Part shown: one piece after another, positions 10,601-23,639 of the stretch | Layout: every line of letters starts with the position of its first letter | Position numbering within the stretch: the stretch's first letter is position 1 | From: Anthoceros angustus | Lineage: Eukaryota > Streptophyta > Anthocerotopsida > Anthocerotales > Anthocerotaceae | DNA length: 64,000 nucleotides | Direction: 5' to 3' | NCBI GenBank assembly: GCA_010909165.1 | Contig: MU008173.1 | Coordinates: 558,001-622,000 of the forward strand | Translations under genes and position numbers: made by a program | The notes under the pieces: model-generated | What the model was told of the DNA's origin: nothing | The model's input: only the letters and a program-made list of their open reading frames with translations | Databases searched by the model: none

Positions 10601-12481
10601 TTCACACAATGCCAGGACTTGAGAAGCATCTCCGGTAAAAGTTCCGCTTTGTGAGCACCTAGTGCGAATGAGCTCCCTACCTCAATGAGGTTGTTATCCA
10701 CAGTAAGCTTGTTAAGCGTCAGCGTCCCAGTCTTGTCACTGCAGAGTACGTCCATCCCGGCCATCTCCTCAATGGCTGTCATACGCTTCGTGATTGCTCC
10801 CTGCCAGCGCATGCATCCATACATACTTAGCCTGTGCCCTTGTAGTGAGCTCAACGAAACAGTAGATAGCCTGAGTGGACTCCAACCTGCTGAGAGAGCC
10901 TGTGAGACCCGATAGCCATGGTGACAGACAACACTGTGGGCATGGCAATGGGAATCCCTCCAATGAGGAGCACCAGCAAGTTGTTGATCCCATCGCGGTA
11001 ATCCCGCTTCTGGATAGGGTACATGACGATGACCTCCACCACAATGCCAATAACAATGGAGTATATGCAGAAACTTCCAATGCTCGTGAGCACCTGCGCA
11101 GCAAGGAGGCCAAATGGAGCACTGTCAGATGCAGGCTGGTTCAGCAATCGGGTGACGAGCATCTGGAAGGAGGGGCGTTTCAAACCTTCTGGAAATGGCC
11201 AACTTGGTTGGTGGAATCCACAAGATGAGCAGCTTTCCCAAAGAAGGTGTGCACTCCAGTGGCAATAACAACACCTTCGATCTCACCCTGCTTACAGGTC
11301 GATCCGGAGTACACTTCATCCCCGGGCTTCTTGGTGACAGGGAGAGACTCACCGGTGAGAGCCGACTGCGTGACAACAACAACGATTCGTGAGCACAATC
11401 ATGACCGTGTCCCTAGCAACCTTGCTTCACAATCAGAACAGTTACTCGAATGGAAGGAGCTCATGAGCGTAAGTAACCTGATCAATCTTGAGGGGATCGC
11501 CATCAAGAAGACGAGCATCAGCAGGCACAATGTCCCCAAGCTTGATGCTAATGATATCCCCAGGCACGAGAAACTGAGCGTCGACCTCGCCCCAGCGTCC
11601 ATCGCGGAGCACCTGCACCAATCGGGCCAGATGAGCACGAATTTCGAGCCAACCACTCACAATAAAATATTGGCCGAAACAGATAAACTTAAAATAGCAC
11701 CACACTGGTGAGTGCGGGGGGAGCAGGCTACCTACCTTGGCTTTGGGAGCAAGACGGGCCATGAGAGCTGCTGCGGCATTCCCCGCATTGTTCTCCTCGA
11801 TGAAGGAAATAGTGGAGTTGATGACGAGCAGAATTATGATGCCTAGAAAATCCTGCCAATCCGGCGGTTGACCCTGCAATCCCCGAAAGCAGCTCCAGCA
11901 TCAGCATCGCAAGAATCTTTGATCCAAAACACGACCCGCTCACTTACGTTTCCGTTCGCAGCGCCAATGGCGATAATCGCAGCGGCCTCCATCACCCAGG
12001 ACAGCGGATTCCACATAAACCCGAGAAACTTGAGAATTTTACTCTCCTGCAGACAAGATGCGCAGAAAAGAAATCAGGTGAGGGAACACTTCACATCCTC
12101 AAATCGCGCCCCGAATTGGCCACCTCAATCCCCTGTCACGCACCTTCTTTTCTTCGAGCTTGTTGTAGCCGAAAGCCTTGAGCCGGCGGTCTCCCTCCTC
12201 GGTGGTGAGCCCCTTCTCGGAGCATTTGAGCTGCTGAAAAACTTCCTCCACGGGGATGTGTTCCTGCAACACGCACCCGCGGCGTTCAAATCAGGCCCGG
12301 AATCCTCCAACACAGCACGCAAGCGGGGCCAGCAAACAACAAAACCAAGCAGCAGCGGCAGCAGCGGCAACAGAACCAGCAGCAGCAACAGAAGCGACAG
12401 CAGCAGCAGAAGCTGCACCAGATCTACGAGCCCGGTGCTGAGATCCTCCAGGTCGCCCGCCTTGGGCTCGGTGTCCGCCAT
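7640..12481 (-). CDS. Plasma-membrane H+-ATPase (P3A-type ATPase), copy A, 955 aa
   Basis: This P-type proton pump uses ATP to expel H+ across the plasma membrane. There are 21 exons (minus strand): 12481-12419, 12263-12144, 12046-11948, 11873-11736, 11612-11478, 11365-11186, 11093-10887, 10800-10681, 10594-10475, 10387-10265, 10167-10063, 9975-9831, 9743-9579, 9491-9253, 9154-9122, 9022-8941, 8801-8641, 8552-8379, 8281-8099, 8004-7826, 7736-7640. All use GT-AG. Visible motifs are TGES in the actuator (about 189-192), DKTGT with the phosphorylated Asp336, the [19 protein letters not shown] hinge, and ILNDG in M6 whose Asp (about 691) matches the proton-binding Asp of Arabidopsis AHA2. The regulatory C-terminus ends QQSYTV, the penultimate-Thr 14-3-3 site. 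Length fits the family. It is mirrored by copy B at 17086. Confidence 0.97.
8851..8913. repeat. Short tandem repeat in H+-ATPase A intron 16
   Basis: GGAAAGCTTCTTCAAATGAG occurs three times with small changes and spacer length differences. The repeat sits just after the donor end of the intron (minus-strand sense) and does not touch coding sequence. Confidence 0.75.
12345..12418. repeat. Interrupted CAG/CTG microsatellite in H+-ATPase A intron 1
   Basis: A run of CAG, CAA and CGG triplets on the plus strand abuts the donor of intron 1 on the minus strand. Both strands are open through it, which explains the poly-Leu and poly-Gln/Ser reading frames seen here; these are not genes. Confidence 0.85.
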
Positions 12482-15400
12482 TGCCGGAAGCGACTGGGAC
12501 CTCGCTCGCGCTGCGTGAGGAAGGCCAGGCCCCAGCAAGCTTCACAAAAAAAAGAGCCAATCAGTGCAGACTACCACATGACGTCCCCGATATGTAGCGC
12601 GCCGGGCAGGCACGAATTCCCCGGGCAGGCGCCCAAGCCGAACGAAATGCAGGGGCGGGCAGCTGCGGAAAGAAATTGGGGGAAGCCGGAATGGTGTGTT
12701 TCGCTGAGTCCGTGCGTGTGTGTATATGTGCGAGATGCAAGGAAGGCGCACTGGTCTGACAGCGGAGGCTGGGGGGGTCCGGTTCACAGGACCGAACAGT
12801 CCGGGTGAGGTGCAGAAAGGGGGAAGTGGCGCTATTTGAGCTCAAAGGGGCAGCCTCAGGCGATGCTGCTACCAGGCTACTTTCTCCCCCTTCTGTCTGC
12901 CCTCTACACTGTGGCGGGATGGATGGCGAGCGGCGAGCGCCCTTTCCCTCCAGACTGCTGGCCCACATGGGCGGGTCTCTGCCCGCCCATGTCCCTCCTG
13001 CCCCTGCCCTCTACCCCCTGGGCCCCTCGCTTTGCGTCACTTCCCTGGAACTTGGCCATAGACTTTCCTTCTCCCATGTGACCTTACCCCTGTTCCACCC
13101 TCCCCCAGCTGAAGCCGCCCTAGCTGCCCAGGAAAGCCTCCCTTTGCGACCAGCCGCCTCCACCAGGTCCACCCGTTGCGTCCCTCCCGATTTTTCTATC
13201 TTTGTTTATGCCCTAAGTTTTGGAGGAGTCTTGCAGCTCTTTCACCAGTCCAGTCTCCCCTTGTTGACTGGCTTCAGAGTCATTCTCTCCGCTCAAAAAG
13301 AGGCAGTAGAAAACACTGCTGCAGGTAGTAGAAAGTGGTGGGTGATTTTGCTTTTGTACCTGATAGGAAGAAGTTTCCACGGAGGACTACTCTTATCCGA
13401 GTCCACAAATTCGTGTGGGTTTATGCATTTCCGAGCATGTTTGAGGTTGTCATGTCATGTCTGGGAAAGCCTAAAGAACATGTTTGGAGTGTACGAACCC
13501 CAGAAGAGCCCTCTTGGTGTGGATATCCGGTGTGAAGGAAGACGCTTGGTGTGGATATCAAGCGGTAAAGACGCATGCATGTGCTCTGGAGCAACACATA
13601 CATACGTATGTAGTATGTACAAAGGAAGAAAGAAAGGCACGAGGAGCCTCTCATTTTTGACCGACCGTTTCTTCCTGACTTCCATCAGATAGGACAGGCA
13701 AAAGGAAACGAGGGAATTAAGTAGTGCCTGGGAGGAGGTGGATGCGATTGCAAGTGCATATGCTTCAACTCCATACATGATAGTGGCAGGGATTGTGATG
13801 AGAGGGAATCCTTCATCCACATGTCCCACAGTCCACTGTGTGTTGTCCGCATGTGACGTGAGTCGGGAGCGTGGTAAGGAATCAGCGAAACGTGCTACGG
13901 TTCGGACAGCGGTGCAGAAGGGAAAGACGGGGGAAAGCGAGATGCTGGAAGGGACGAAGTTGCAGGTAAGGTAGAAGAGTGGCTGTGACGGTGGCAGTGG
14001 CAGACAAGTGATGGCGAAGTTTGGGCCAGACTTTGAGCGGATGGGAGCCCTGGGAAAGTACAATGATGCACTGGACTCCTGGAGTCGACCGGACTGGGTC
14101 TGTGATGAGACTGAGTCGTGACATTGAGAAGCTTCTTTCCCTAATACACAGAGTGCCCTGGATTGGGACGTCTTGGAAATCAAAGCACGACCCAGAGGAG
14201 GCAAGAATTTCGAGGCGCCCGACGGAGACGCGTTCTACCATCCATCTCTGTGAGCAATGCACTCTCAGACTGCAATTGCCTCGATTGGGCGCAAACCCTG
14301 CATCAAGTCCTTTCCCAACGGTTCCCTCTGTATATATGTACACAGCTGCTGGCCTCATCAGCAATTGATGTGAATGCGCGGTACGAGCGGAATCCACTGC
14401 CGTGACCGGAGTGCTCCGGACGATGCACATGGTGTCCTTCATCAACCGTCCCGGCTGACAAATCCGAGTATGGCTAGTGGAATACCGACCGCTTGTCGGC
14501 AGAATGTTGCTTCCAAGGAACTGTAATGGGCACCGGTCTGACTGGCGAATCGCGATCCGCCTTCGGTGTCACAAAATGGACCTAGGTCACAGGCTGCCGT
14601 CCTGTTTCTTTGCAACCCTCTTCGAAGCTGTCAGATGTTGGTGCAGACTGTCTCATCACTCCCTTCAGGGCCGTCGCTAATGGAGACAGAGACGGGATGA
14701 CTTTGGCCTCGGCCGGCAGTGGTGGCCGTTGCGCTGCAGCAGCTCTCGGAGACCGGATTGGGGCAAGAAGGGCTTCGGCAAGGTGCTTCCCAAACGGCCG
14801 TGGACGGAATGCATATCCACCAAGACCGGCCGCATCCGGACATGTATCTTCCTACCGTTGGAAGCACCACGTGTACATCCGTGGGTGGGAATTTGCAAAT
14901 TGCACTGCGGGCATGTCCTGGTCACAAGTGCTGTGTCCAGATCTCATCAGCGAAGCCTCATCAGGCTCCAAGTTCCGAGTGTGTACACAAACGAATCTGC
15001 CAAGCTCCGCGCGCCGGGATGTGGGAAGCTGTGAACGTGCCTTTCGTCTTCCCAGAGAGCTAGCCCTACTCCAGGTACCTACCAGCCGCTGTTCTGCTTC
15101 CATTACAGGCCTGGATTGGGCCATTTGGCGGGTGGCTCTGCACGGCAGTGCGCACTTCACCGGTCTGAGCATACCTCAAAGGCAGTTTGAAGGCGGTGTG
15201 ATTTTTCCATCCGGCCCAAATGTCGAGTCTCCTGACGCCATAGCGTCAGCTCCAGCCTCCTGCGCTGGGCTACAGAAATAGAAACCTTGGATGGTCCGCA
15301 AGGCTCCAGGGGGCTGTCAATGTCTCTCACAAACCAGGTTTAGGTGCGCACTTTCCAGCAGCATGGTGGCCCCCTCTCGTAGGCGCTCCGGTACCAGATC

Positions 15401-17085
15401 GGATCTCGCCTGTTCAACTAAGGTTCAGTGCCGGGGCTGGGGCAGGGCAGCGTAGCCCAGGGCAGGCAGAGCAGGACAGGGCAGGGCCGGGCGGAGCCGG
15501 GGCCGGCTGGATCCCGCCCGAGCTCCATCCGCGTCCAACTGGATAGCGTAACAGCCCGCCCCAGCGGCGCCCGTTCTGCCGCAACGCAATTAAAAACCTT
15601 GGAATCCTTGGCTTCGTGTGCAGCCACCTGCCGGGATCGCACGGCGGGGAAGATGCTCACAATGCCTATGGCAACGGCGTGACGAACACGACCCTCCTCC
15701 CTGCTCCGCCTGGGCCACCGATCCCCAGCTACATCCTGGCCCCCGTCAGCCGTGCCCGTGCGTGCGGGGCAGCCCCGCCACCTCCAGATGCAATAGCAGC
15801 AAAACCCTAACCCCGGGGCTCGGAATCGGAAGCCGATGCTGATCCCCGCAAGCTCACCAAAGCACCTCGGCCGCTGCTTCCTGGCCCACCTACCACCCCA
15901 TTCCACGGCCCCTATATCCATCGATCCAGCAGGTGCTGCAGCTGCAGCAGGGCTGCTCTTGTGTTAGTCGTGTTGCTTGCGGGCGAATGGAGAGTCAAAG
16001 GCAGGGCACTTGGAATGCGCATCAGCCCAGCGTTCCCGCCGGTCGTGTTGCATGTCATCGTGTCAGAGGAGTCATCACAGGCGGAGGATGTACAATATCA
16101 ATGAGGCTGCCGCTGTACGACGCAGTGCACACCGGACACGGACTCTGAACGTAGATGTCAATATGTATGTACAACGTCTGCTGGCCGCAACTGTTATCCC
16201 TGCAGGAAAGCTCTCTTGATCACAACACAGCCTAGGGACGCTCCTGACAGCAGGAGGCAGCAAAAAGGCGGCACTTGCAGGGCCCGGCCTGCAGTGCTGC
16301 CTGGGAAATACCGCTATCACCACAGCTGGCTTTCTGTTAATTCGCATTACCGCAGCTGCCCAGGTTTTGTTGATATGTACCTACACCACAAATTACAATT
16401 CAAAGCGCTCAGGCGACACACCATCTCACACCCACCACCTCTGCTTTCTACTATCATATCATTTTGCATTGCACACTATCTAAGATTACAAGATTACAGG
16501 GAAAGGAAACCCCTGGAGGGAATGTGGAAACTGGGAATCCACTTTGTGGCATGTGCGGAACACGGTCTGCGGCATGAGAGAGAACGTATGTGAGATCAAC
16601 TACACTAGATTAAAATATGCTTCGTATTTACACTAAACATAAAGAAACCACAATAGCACACTTGGCAGCAGGCAAGTACACGAAGAAGACAGACAACAAG
16701 CCGGTAAAGTACGCGCACAAGGGAGTCTCAAGGGCGGCCTCGAGCCTTGGGCTTAGCTCCCACCTGGAAATTTTCAAATAAGTAGCCTCGACATCCTCAA
16801 GCTCTAGGCACTCCCTCGTTCCTGCCCTCTCCTCTTTTCTCTTGGACAACGACACCCACGAGGCAGCTCCATGCTCTTTGCACTGTGTTAATCTGGAATG
16901 CGCCTGGCATTCAGTCGATGGATTCGTTACTGAAAGGATCATGTAGAGCACAAGCTGAGAGACTGGTGCCTGCAGTCGGAGTGGGAGGACAACCCTGAGC
17001 AGCTGCAGCACATCGACTCCAAGGATTTCAAGAGCAGGGGCACCTCTAGATCTTCACAATTCTGCGAGAGTGTAAGTGGAGAACC
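12482..17085. other. 4.6-kb region between the two divergent H+-ATPase genes
   Basis: No protein gene is recognisable. The first kilobase is C-rich and should carry copy A's 5' UTR and promoter. 15420-15540 is a GC-rich stretch with repeated GGGCAGG words. A telo-box-like AAACCCTAA lies at 15802. The last few hundred bases before 17086 should hold copy B's leader. Several long open stretches (for example 12805-13692) have no protein-like features and are treated as chance. Confidence 0.55.
15802..15810 (+). promoter_or_regulatory. Telo-box-like element
   Basis: AAACCCTAA matches the plant telo-box. It lies 1.3 kb upstream of the copy B start codon, which is far unless copy B has an untranslated leader exon. 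Function is inference. Confidence 0.3.
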
Positions 17086-20000
17086 ATGGCCGTGGGGCTG
17101 CCTGTGGAGCAGGCTCTGAACAGGAGCCTCAGCTTGGAGGACGTCAACAATGAACTCGTTGATCTGGTGAGCTGTACATTTCAGATCTTTAGCATTGACA
17201 GTGTATTAAGCATGTGAAGGTGGGTTTCATACCTGACGGATGCCTTCATGATCCATCCTGGGTACACTTACAGGAACGTGTCCCCATCGAGGAAGTGTTC
17301 GAACAGCTGAAATGTACGCATTCCGGCCTCACCACCGAGGAGGCAGAGAATCGGCTCAAACTGTTTGGCTACAACAAACTCGAGGAGAAAAAGGTCAGTT
17401 ACATCACAGCTGCAATTGTAGTGTGCGCACAGCACGATATACGCGAGATTCTGGAGATCCTGCACACCGGTCTGTCTGATCAAGACCTCACGTGACTGTA
17501 AAACTCTTACACAGGAGAGCAAAATTCTGAAATTCCTGGGCTTCATGTGGAATCCGCTCTCGTGGGTTATGGAAGCAGCAGCCGTCATGGCCATCGTTCT
17601 TGCCAATGGGCAAGTAAGCACTCCATGAGCATTTCCAAACATCTTCTAAGACGTAGATGCATGGCCTCACATCTCGTGGCACTGGACAAATAAATGCAGC
17701 ATCGAAAGCCGGACTGGCAAGACTTCCTGGGTATCATTCTGCTTCTTGTCATCAACTCCACCATCAGTTTCATCGAGGAGAACAATGCGGGGAATGCAGC
17801 AGCGGCTCTCATGGCCCGCTTGGCACCCAAGGCCAAGGTCAGATTTTTGCAGTTTGCTAGCCTCCGTGAATTACAGGGTAGCATTTGTTATGTACATAGT
17901 GGATCATAACAGTGGACAACGCTCGTGTCCAGGTTCTCCGTGATGGCATCTGGGCGGAGTGTGACGCTCAAATTCTTGTGCCGGGAGACATCATCAGCAT
18001 CAAGCTCGGAGACATCATTCCTGCCGATGGTCGCTTGCTGGAAGGAGATCCTCTCAAGATCGACCAGGTAATTATCAGCTTATCCATCCACAATCCCATC
18101 ACTTTTGAATTGGTGGCCATGAACTGATATGCAATTCGCCTCCACGTACCATGAATGCAGTCGGCTCTGACAGGGGAGTCTCTTCCGGTAACCAAGAAGC
18201 CCGGCGATGAAGTCTACTCCGGCTCTACCTGCAAGCAGGGAGAGATTGAGAGCATTGTCATCGCTACTGGACTGCACACCTTTTTCGGGAAGGCTGCGCA
18301 TCTTGTGGACTCAACCAACCAAGTGGGCCATTTCCAGAAGGTTAGGCGCTCTTCTGATCATGATAAAAATGTTGCAATGTTGTGGGCTGCAGGAACCTTT
18401 CATTGCCCTACAGGCATTTCGGCTGATTGATGTTCTCAACTGTGGCAGGTGCTCACCAGCATCGGAAACTTCTGCATTGTGTCAATTGCTTTGGGCATTT
18501 TGGTGGAGATCATCGTGATGTTCGCCATTCAGCATCGACAATACCGTGAGGGCTTGGACAACCTCCTGGTTCTGCTTATTGGCGGGATCCCAATTGCCAT
18601 GCCAACGGTTCTGTCTGTCACTATGGCTATTGGCTCTCACCGTCTCGCCCAGCAGGTAACACATTGTCATCCTGTATCCCGAAGTGATAACTCTCAACGT
18701 TAACCTTTGACGGACTGGGTGTTGATTGAACAGGGGGCCATCACCAAGCGCATGACAGCCATTGAGGAGATGGCTGGGATGGATGTGCTCTGCAGTGACA
18801 AAACTGGAACACTGACACTAAACAAGCTCACTGTAGACAAGACGCTCATAGAGGTATGACACATTCGTGGGCTTGCAAGGAGAGTCCTGATGCCGGTAGA
18901 TGACTTACTTCGTTTTGGGAGTAATGAGAAAAGGAACCCGTCTCTCCTGCAGGTGTTTGGGAAGGGAATCACTCAAGATCTGGTGGTGCTGCTGGCAGCC
19001 AGAGCTTCTAGAACAGAAAACCAAGATGCTATCGATGGTGCCGTTGTCAACATGTTAGCTGATCCAAAAGAGGTACGTAGGATGTCAAGTCACTGCCCTG
19101 TACGCTAAGCTGCATTCTGAACCAACATTGCTAAAGACGCTGGTGTTGTTTGATCAATGTGCCAGGCACGTGCTGACATAAAGGAAGTGCATTTCCTTCC
19201 ATTCAACCCCACTGACAAGCGGACTGCCATCACATATATAGACTCTGATGGGAAGTGGTGGCGAGCGAGCAAAGGCGCACCAGAGCAGGTGAGCCCAGTT
19301 TGCAAGCTTCCACATGAAACTTTTACCAGACTAGACCGGCTCCTTTTTGGTCAGGTGGCTTCACTTCTATGTGATCAATCACTGTCTTTAACGACAATTG
19401 CGCTATCAGATACTGGAGCTGGCATCCAACAAAAGCGAAATCGCCTCGAGAGTCCACACTGTGATCGAGAACTTTGCGGAGCGTGGTCTCCGTTCCCTTG
19501 CTGTAGCTAGGCAGGCAAGTTCTCAACAGATGCATGCCTGTGTTCTTCTATTTCAGCATGATTTTCTCGATCTAGCTGACCTCTATCCTCCGAGCGCAGG
19601 AAGTGCCTGAAAAGACTAAGGACAGTGAAGGGGGGCCTTGGACCTTCTGTGGTCTCATGCCCCTCTTCGACCCGCCTCGTCACGACAGTGCTGAAACAAT
19701 TCGCGAAGCTCTCAACCTGGGTGTGAACGTGAAGATGATCACAGGTATTGAACCATCGTCAAACTTGCCCAGGACTTCCAAATCACATCGGGACAAAGCT
19801 CAAACTTGTAGCCATGTTCTTGAAACTGACAGGTGATCAGCTTGCCATTGCAAAAGAAACTGGCAGACGCTTGGGAATGGGGATCAATATGTACCCTTCT
19901 TCATCCTTGCTGGGGAAGGAAAAAGACGAGATTGGATCAGTGCCTATTGACGAGCTCATTGAGAAGGCTGATGGCTTTGCTGGAGTGTTCCCTGGTAATG

Positions 20001-21969
20001 TGCTCAAATGCATTTTAATCTACTTGAAATCCTTGTTCAACGTTCTTTTCATCTGCAGCATGCGTATTTGCACACGCTTACACTCTGCTCGTTGCAGAGC
20101 ACAAGTACGAGATCGTCAAGCGTCTCCAAGAGTTGAAGCACATATGTGGCATGACAGGAGATGGGGTCAACGACGCTCCAGCTCTAAAGAAAGCAGACAT
20201 TGGCATTGCAGTGGCAGATGCTACAGACGCCGCCAGGAGTGCATCTGACATTGTACTCACGGAGCCTGGACTCAGTGTCATCATCAGCGCAGTGCTCACA
20301 AGCCGAGCCATCTTCCAGAGGATGAAAAACTACACAGTAAGCGTTGAGTAGTGGATATAGGGGTATCTATTCATGCATGATTGTTGAGACATTTTCTGTA
20401 TGGAAACAGTTGGTCTGATCAGGAGAGTGGCTGAATCTGGGAATACCTTGTTTTACAGATCTATGCTGTTTCCATCACCATCCGCATTGTGGTAAGGACT
20501 CACTTCTTCATGACAGAAGAAAAGATATGCCCTACATTATCCACTCAAGCAATGAGTAGACTGTGAACTGATGAGGCTGTGCTGGTACAGCTCGGCTTTC
20601 TCCTTCTCGCGCTGATTTGGAGATTCGACTTCTCCCCTTTCATGGTTTTGATCATAGCCATTCTGAATGATGGTGAGGCTGCCTGCCTCTACACTCAGAG
20701 CAGATCCTTCTGTTACTCAACTTGTTTCTGCCGGTTCACAAATGGTGGCCTGCTTGATACACTCTCACTGTCATGTCATGTTTGGCCTAAGGTACCATTA
20801 TGACAATTTCGAAGGACCGCGTGAAGCCCTCCCCACTACCTGACAGCTGGAAGCTGAAAGAAATTTTTGCAACTGGCGTTGTTCTGGGAACTTACATGGC
20901 CCTCGTCACCGTCCTGTTCTACTATATCATTCACAGCACAACCTTTTTTCCTGTAAGCCTTCTGAATCGAGGTGTGTAACAGCGTGAAGTGGTCCGACAG
21001 TCTTCACAGTCTGCTCACTAGACTTTGCATTTTACTTAATCTGCAGGACCTGTTTCGAGTCAAGCACATTATGGGTCGGAAGAGCATGGAAACATCCGCA
21101 GTCTATCTCCAAGTGAGCATTGTCAGCCAGGCCCTCATTTTCGTCACCAGGTCTAGAGGCCTTTCCTACACCGAGAGACCTGGGGCTCTTCTCCTTGCAG
21201 CATTTGTCATAGCCCAGCTGGTGAGTTTTGCCGATATTTCCAAGCCTGCTCGAATTCCTGTGTGGCTCCCAAGCACGGTGACCTAACCCATTCACTTGCT
21301 GTGCAGATTGCCACAGCACTGGCCGCCAATGCTGTCTGGGGTTTTGCAAGAATCAGAGGCATTGGGTGGGGATGGGCTGGAGTGATTTGGCTTTACAGCA
21401 TCATCTTCTACATTCCACTGGATTTCCTCAAGATATTTGTTCGCTACGTGTTGAGTGGGGCAGCATGGGACCAAGCGTTCAGTCACAAGGTGACTTGTCG
21501 GGATGGCCATGTGAAAATGCATGCTGTAGCAAGTAACCGCCAGAGGATACACGCTCACCTTGTTCACTTTCGCTGGTTGTTGCAGACGGCATTCACTAAT
21601 CAAAAGAACTTCGGAAAAGATGAGCGTCAGGCACAATGGGCTTTGAAGCAACGCACACTCCATGGACTAGACCCACCTGACACCAAGATGGCCCATGATT
21701 CAAGAGGCTACAAGGAACTCTCAGATATAGCAGAGCAAGCCAAAAGACGGGCTGAAATCGCCAGGTATCGTTGACGACACCCCCTCGCCCCTCCCCTTCT
21801 ATGTAGATGGTCTGCAAGGCACTGTGGCTTTCATCTCACCCAACTGTCTTCGCCAAATTATGCCTTCTTCAGGTTGCGGGAGCTGCACACCCTTAAAGGA
21901 CATGTCGAATCCGTTGTACGGTTGAAGAATCTGGATATTAGCACCATTAAGCAGGCCTACACCGTGTAG
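17086..21969 (+). CDS. Plasma-membrane H+-ATPase (P3A-type ATPase), copy B, 960 aa
   Basis: A second full-length proton pump. The 21 exons are 17086-17166, 17274-17393, 17515-17613, 17700-17837, 17933-18067, 18161-18340, 18449-18655, 18734-18853, 18953-19072, 19166-19288, 19410-19514, 19600-19744, 19833-19994, 20098-20336, 20459-20491, 20591-20672, 20792-20952, 21047-21220, 21307-21489, 21586-21764, 21873-21969. Intron positions and phases equal those of copy A; exon 1 is six codons longer and exon 13 one codon shorter. Intron 11 begins GCAAGT, a GC-AG intron. Introns are 78-122 bp. DKTGT (Asp342), [18 protein letters not shown] and ILNDG are intact, and the protein ends KQAYTV, the 14-3-3 site. 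Divergence from copy A is moderate, mostly in the N-terminus, the nucleotide domain and the C-terminal tail. Confidence 0.97.
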
Positions 21970-23526
21970 AGGGATTATAGGACAAGTCGGCGGATTTTTT
22001 CAAAGCAGACTTCTGAATCAGATAAGCAGGGCAAAGCATGAAACCTTGGGATCCTTTTGCATACTATCGTGTGAGTGAGACTATCTCTTTAATTGATTGA
22101 TTGATTGATCATAAAACGAATGCAGACTGCATGTGTTCGGTATTCCGTGTTAGATGTGGGTCTCCCATGCCACCAAGTGTGAACCAATTAAATAAGTAGG
22201 AAAATAATTAATTAAATTAAAAAATAAAAAAACATAATATTGTCCACTTGATGGTTGTAGAGTCATGAAGCTTTGTTTTGCACAGTCATAGAGAGTGTGA
22301 AAATATTTTATTCATACTTGAATATGTACAAGAGATATCATGGCGAATTCACAAATCCATGTGACTTATAATGTTTTTTTTTAATTAACTATCCTTATTG
22401 AATCGAATTCATAATTAAATACTTTAACCTCAAATTGCCTGATCGATTAATCTGAGATTTCGGAAATACATTCGAGACTATATAAATATTTTTAATGTCC
22501 AATGTTTTTGGAGAATTATATACAACACCAAATGTAATTATCATATGTGGAAGTCGTTTCCCATACAAAAGAGTTTTTCCTCTAAACCCCCTTAATTTTA
22601 TAGGTTTAGCTTCACCTCACTGGTTAGTCCAAAGCTGGGAGTCCGCAAACAATCCTCATGTCCCCATGTGGTCCAATATGGTGCGTCCGCCAGCTGGGTG
22701 TTGAATCCACTCCCTATGCCCAATTCCCTTCAGCTCTCTTTGTGCCGGTCACCAACCTCATCATCATGGCCACGGCCACCGCCCTCTTCCCATTCCTCCC
22801 AAGCAAGAAATGCAAGCTATCAGCCGACACCCACCAGCCACTAGCACTACCTTCGAACCTCCTCGCTTCATTGCTCGTTTGCTGAATTCCCGCTTGTAGG
22901 GTCCTTGTTTTTGCCATGCCTCGGTGCTCCGTGTAGTCCACAAGGACTATCCCCCTTCCACTACCACCGTTGTCATCTCCCACCGACACGGCCAATAATG
23001 TAGCGGTTTTCCTAAACTGGGTTGCAAGCTTTGAAGCATCAAAGCAGCAAATATCTCTAGGCATCCTCTCTGAATTGTGAATGCAGCTGCAGCCTACTAT
23101 GGGCTGCATAACTTGGCCTGCATTACCGATGCCCAAAAATGACTTCAAAAACAAGTATAGAATGGAAGTCGCGTCGGTATTACATTGGATGGAACAGCAT
23201 AAAGTAGGCCATCCCGAGGGATTTTCACCAAAAATGAGCGGCATGATTCGAAGGAAGTTGGAGGGATGGCCTTCCAAGCCATCTAGGCCTTGAGAATGGT
23301 TCACAACATTTTAAATATTGTTATTTTCCATGTGAATTCAGCATAGGATAGGATGTACTTCACGCCCAATTTATTGAGGTCTCGGGGTGTGAGAAGTAAC
23401 CGCAATTTGAGGATGGCCCCAATTCTAGGCGATGATGATGAGCGAGTATAAAATCAGAGGAGATGTTCATGGTGTAGGCATGATGGAAGGAATCGGAATT
23501 AGACAATAGGTGTGTATATGCTAAAC
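21970..23526. other. Intergenic: H+-ATPase B 3' region, then AT-rich and unassigned sequence
   Basis: 21970-22500 is AT-rich and probably includes the 3' UTR; a short (ATTG)n run lies near 22094. 22714-23304 is open on the minus strand for 196 codons and partly open on the plus strand, but neither translation resembles a known family. Confidence 0.5.
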
Positions 23527-23607
23527 AGCTAATTTTATAGTCACCCCGAACATGTGTGACTCTCGAGAAGTGAGGCAGCCTATCTAGTCTAATAATGATC
23601 CTATATT
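23527..23607. repeat. LTR-like direct repeat, left copy
   Basis: About 75 bases containing TTTTATAGTCACCCCGAA and AGCCTATCTAGTCT recur in the same orientation at 24488. Together they flank a copia RNase H fragment, so they are probably pieces of its LTRs. Confidence 0.7.
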
Positions 23608-23639
23608 CCCACTCAGGCTAGACTAGTTAGGCTAACTTG

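Noticed and set aside
12125..12538. Poly-Leu and poly-Gln/Ser ORFs around 12350
   Set aside because: They arise from the CAG/CTG microsatellite in intron 1 of H+-ATPase A.
12805..13692. 295-codon plus-strand ORF between the pumps, and the 249-codon minus-strand ORF at 13455-14204
   Set aside because: Low-complexity Pro/Leu/Ser composition, overlapping open frames on both strands, no recognisable domain.
22714..23304. 196-codon minus-strand ORF
   Set aside because: Composition is irregular, the opposite strand is also partly open, and no family resemblance is found; it may be transposon debris.
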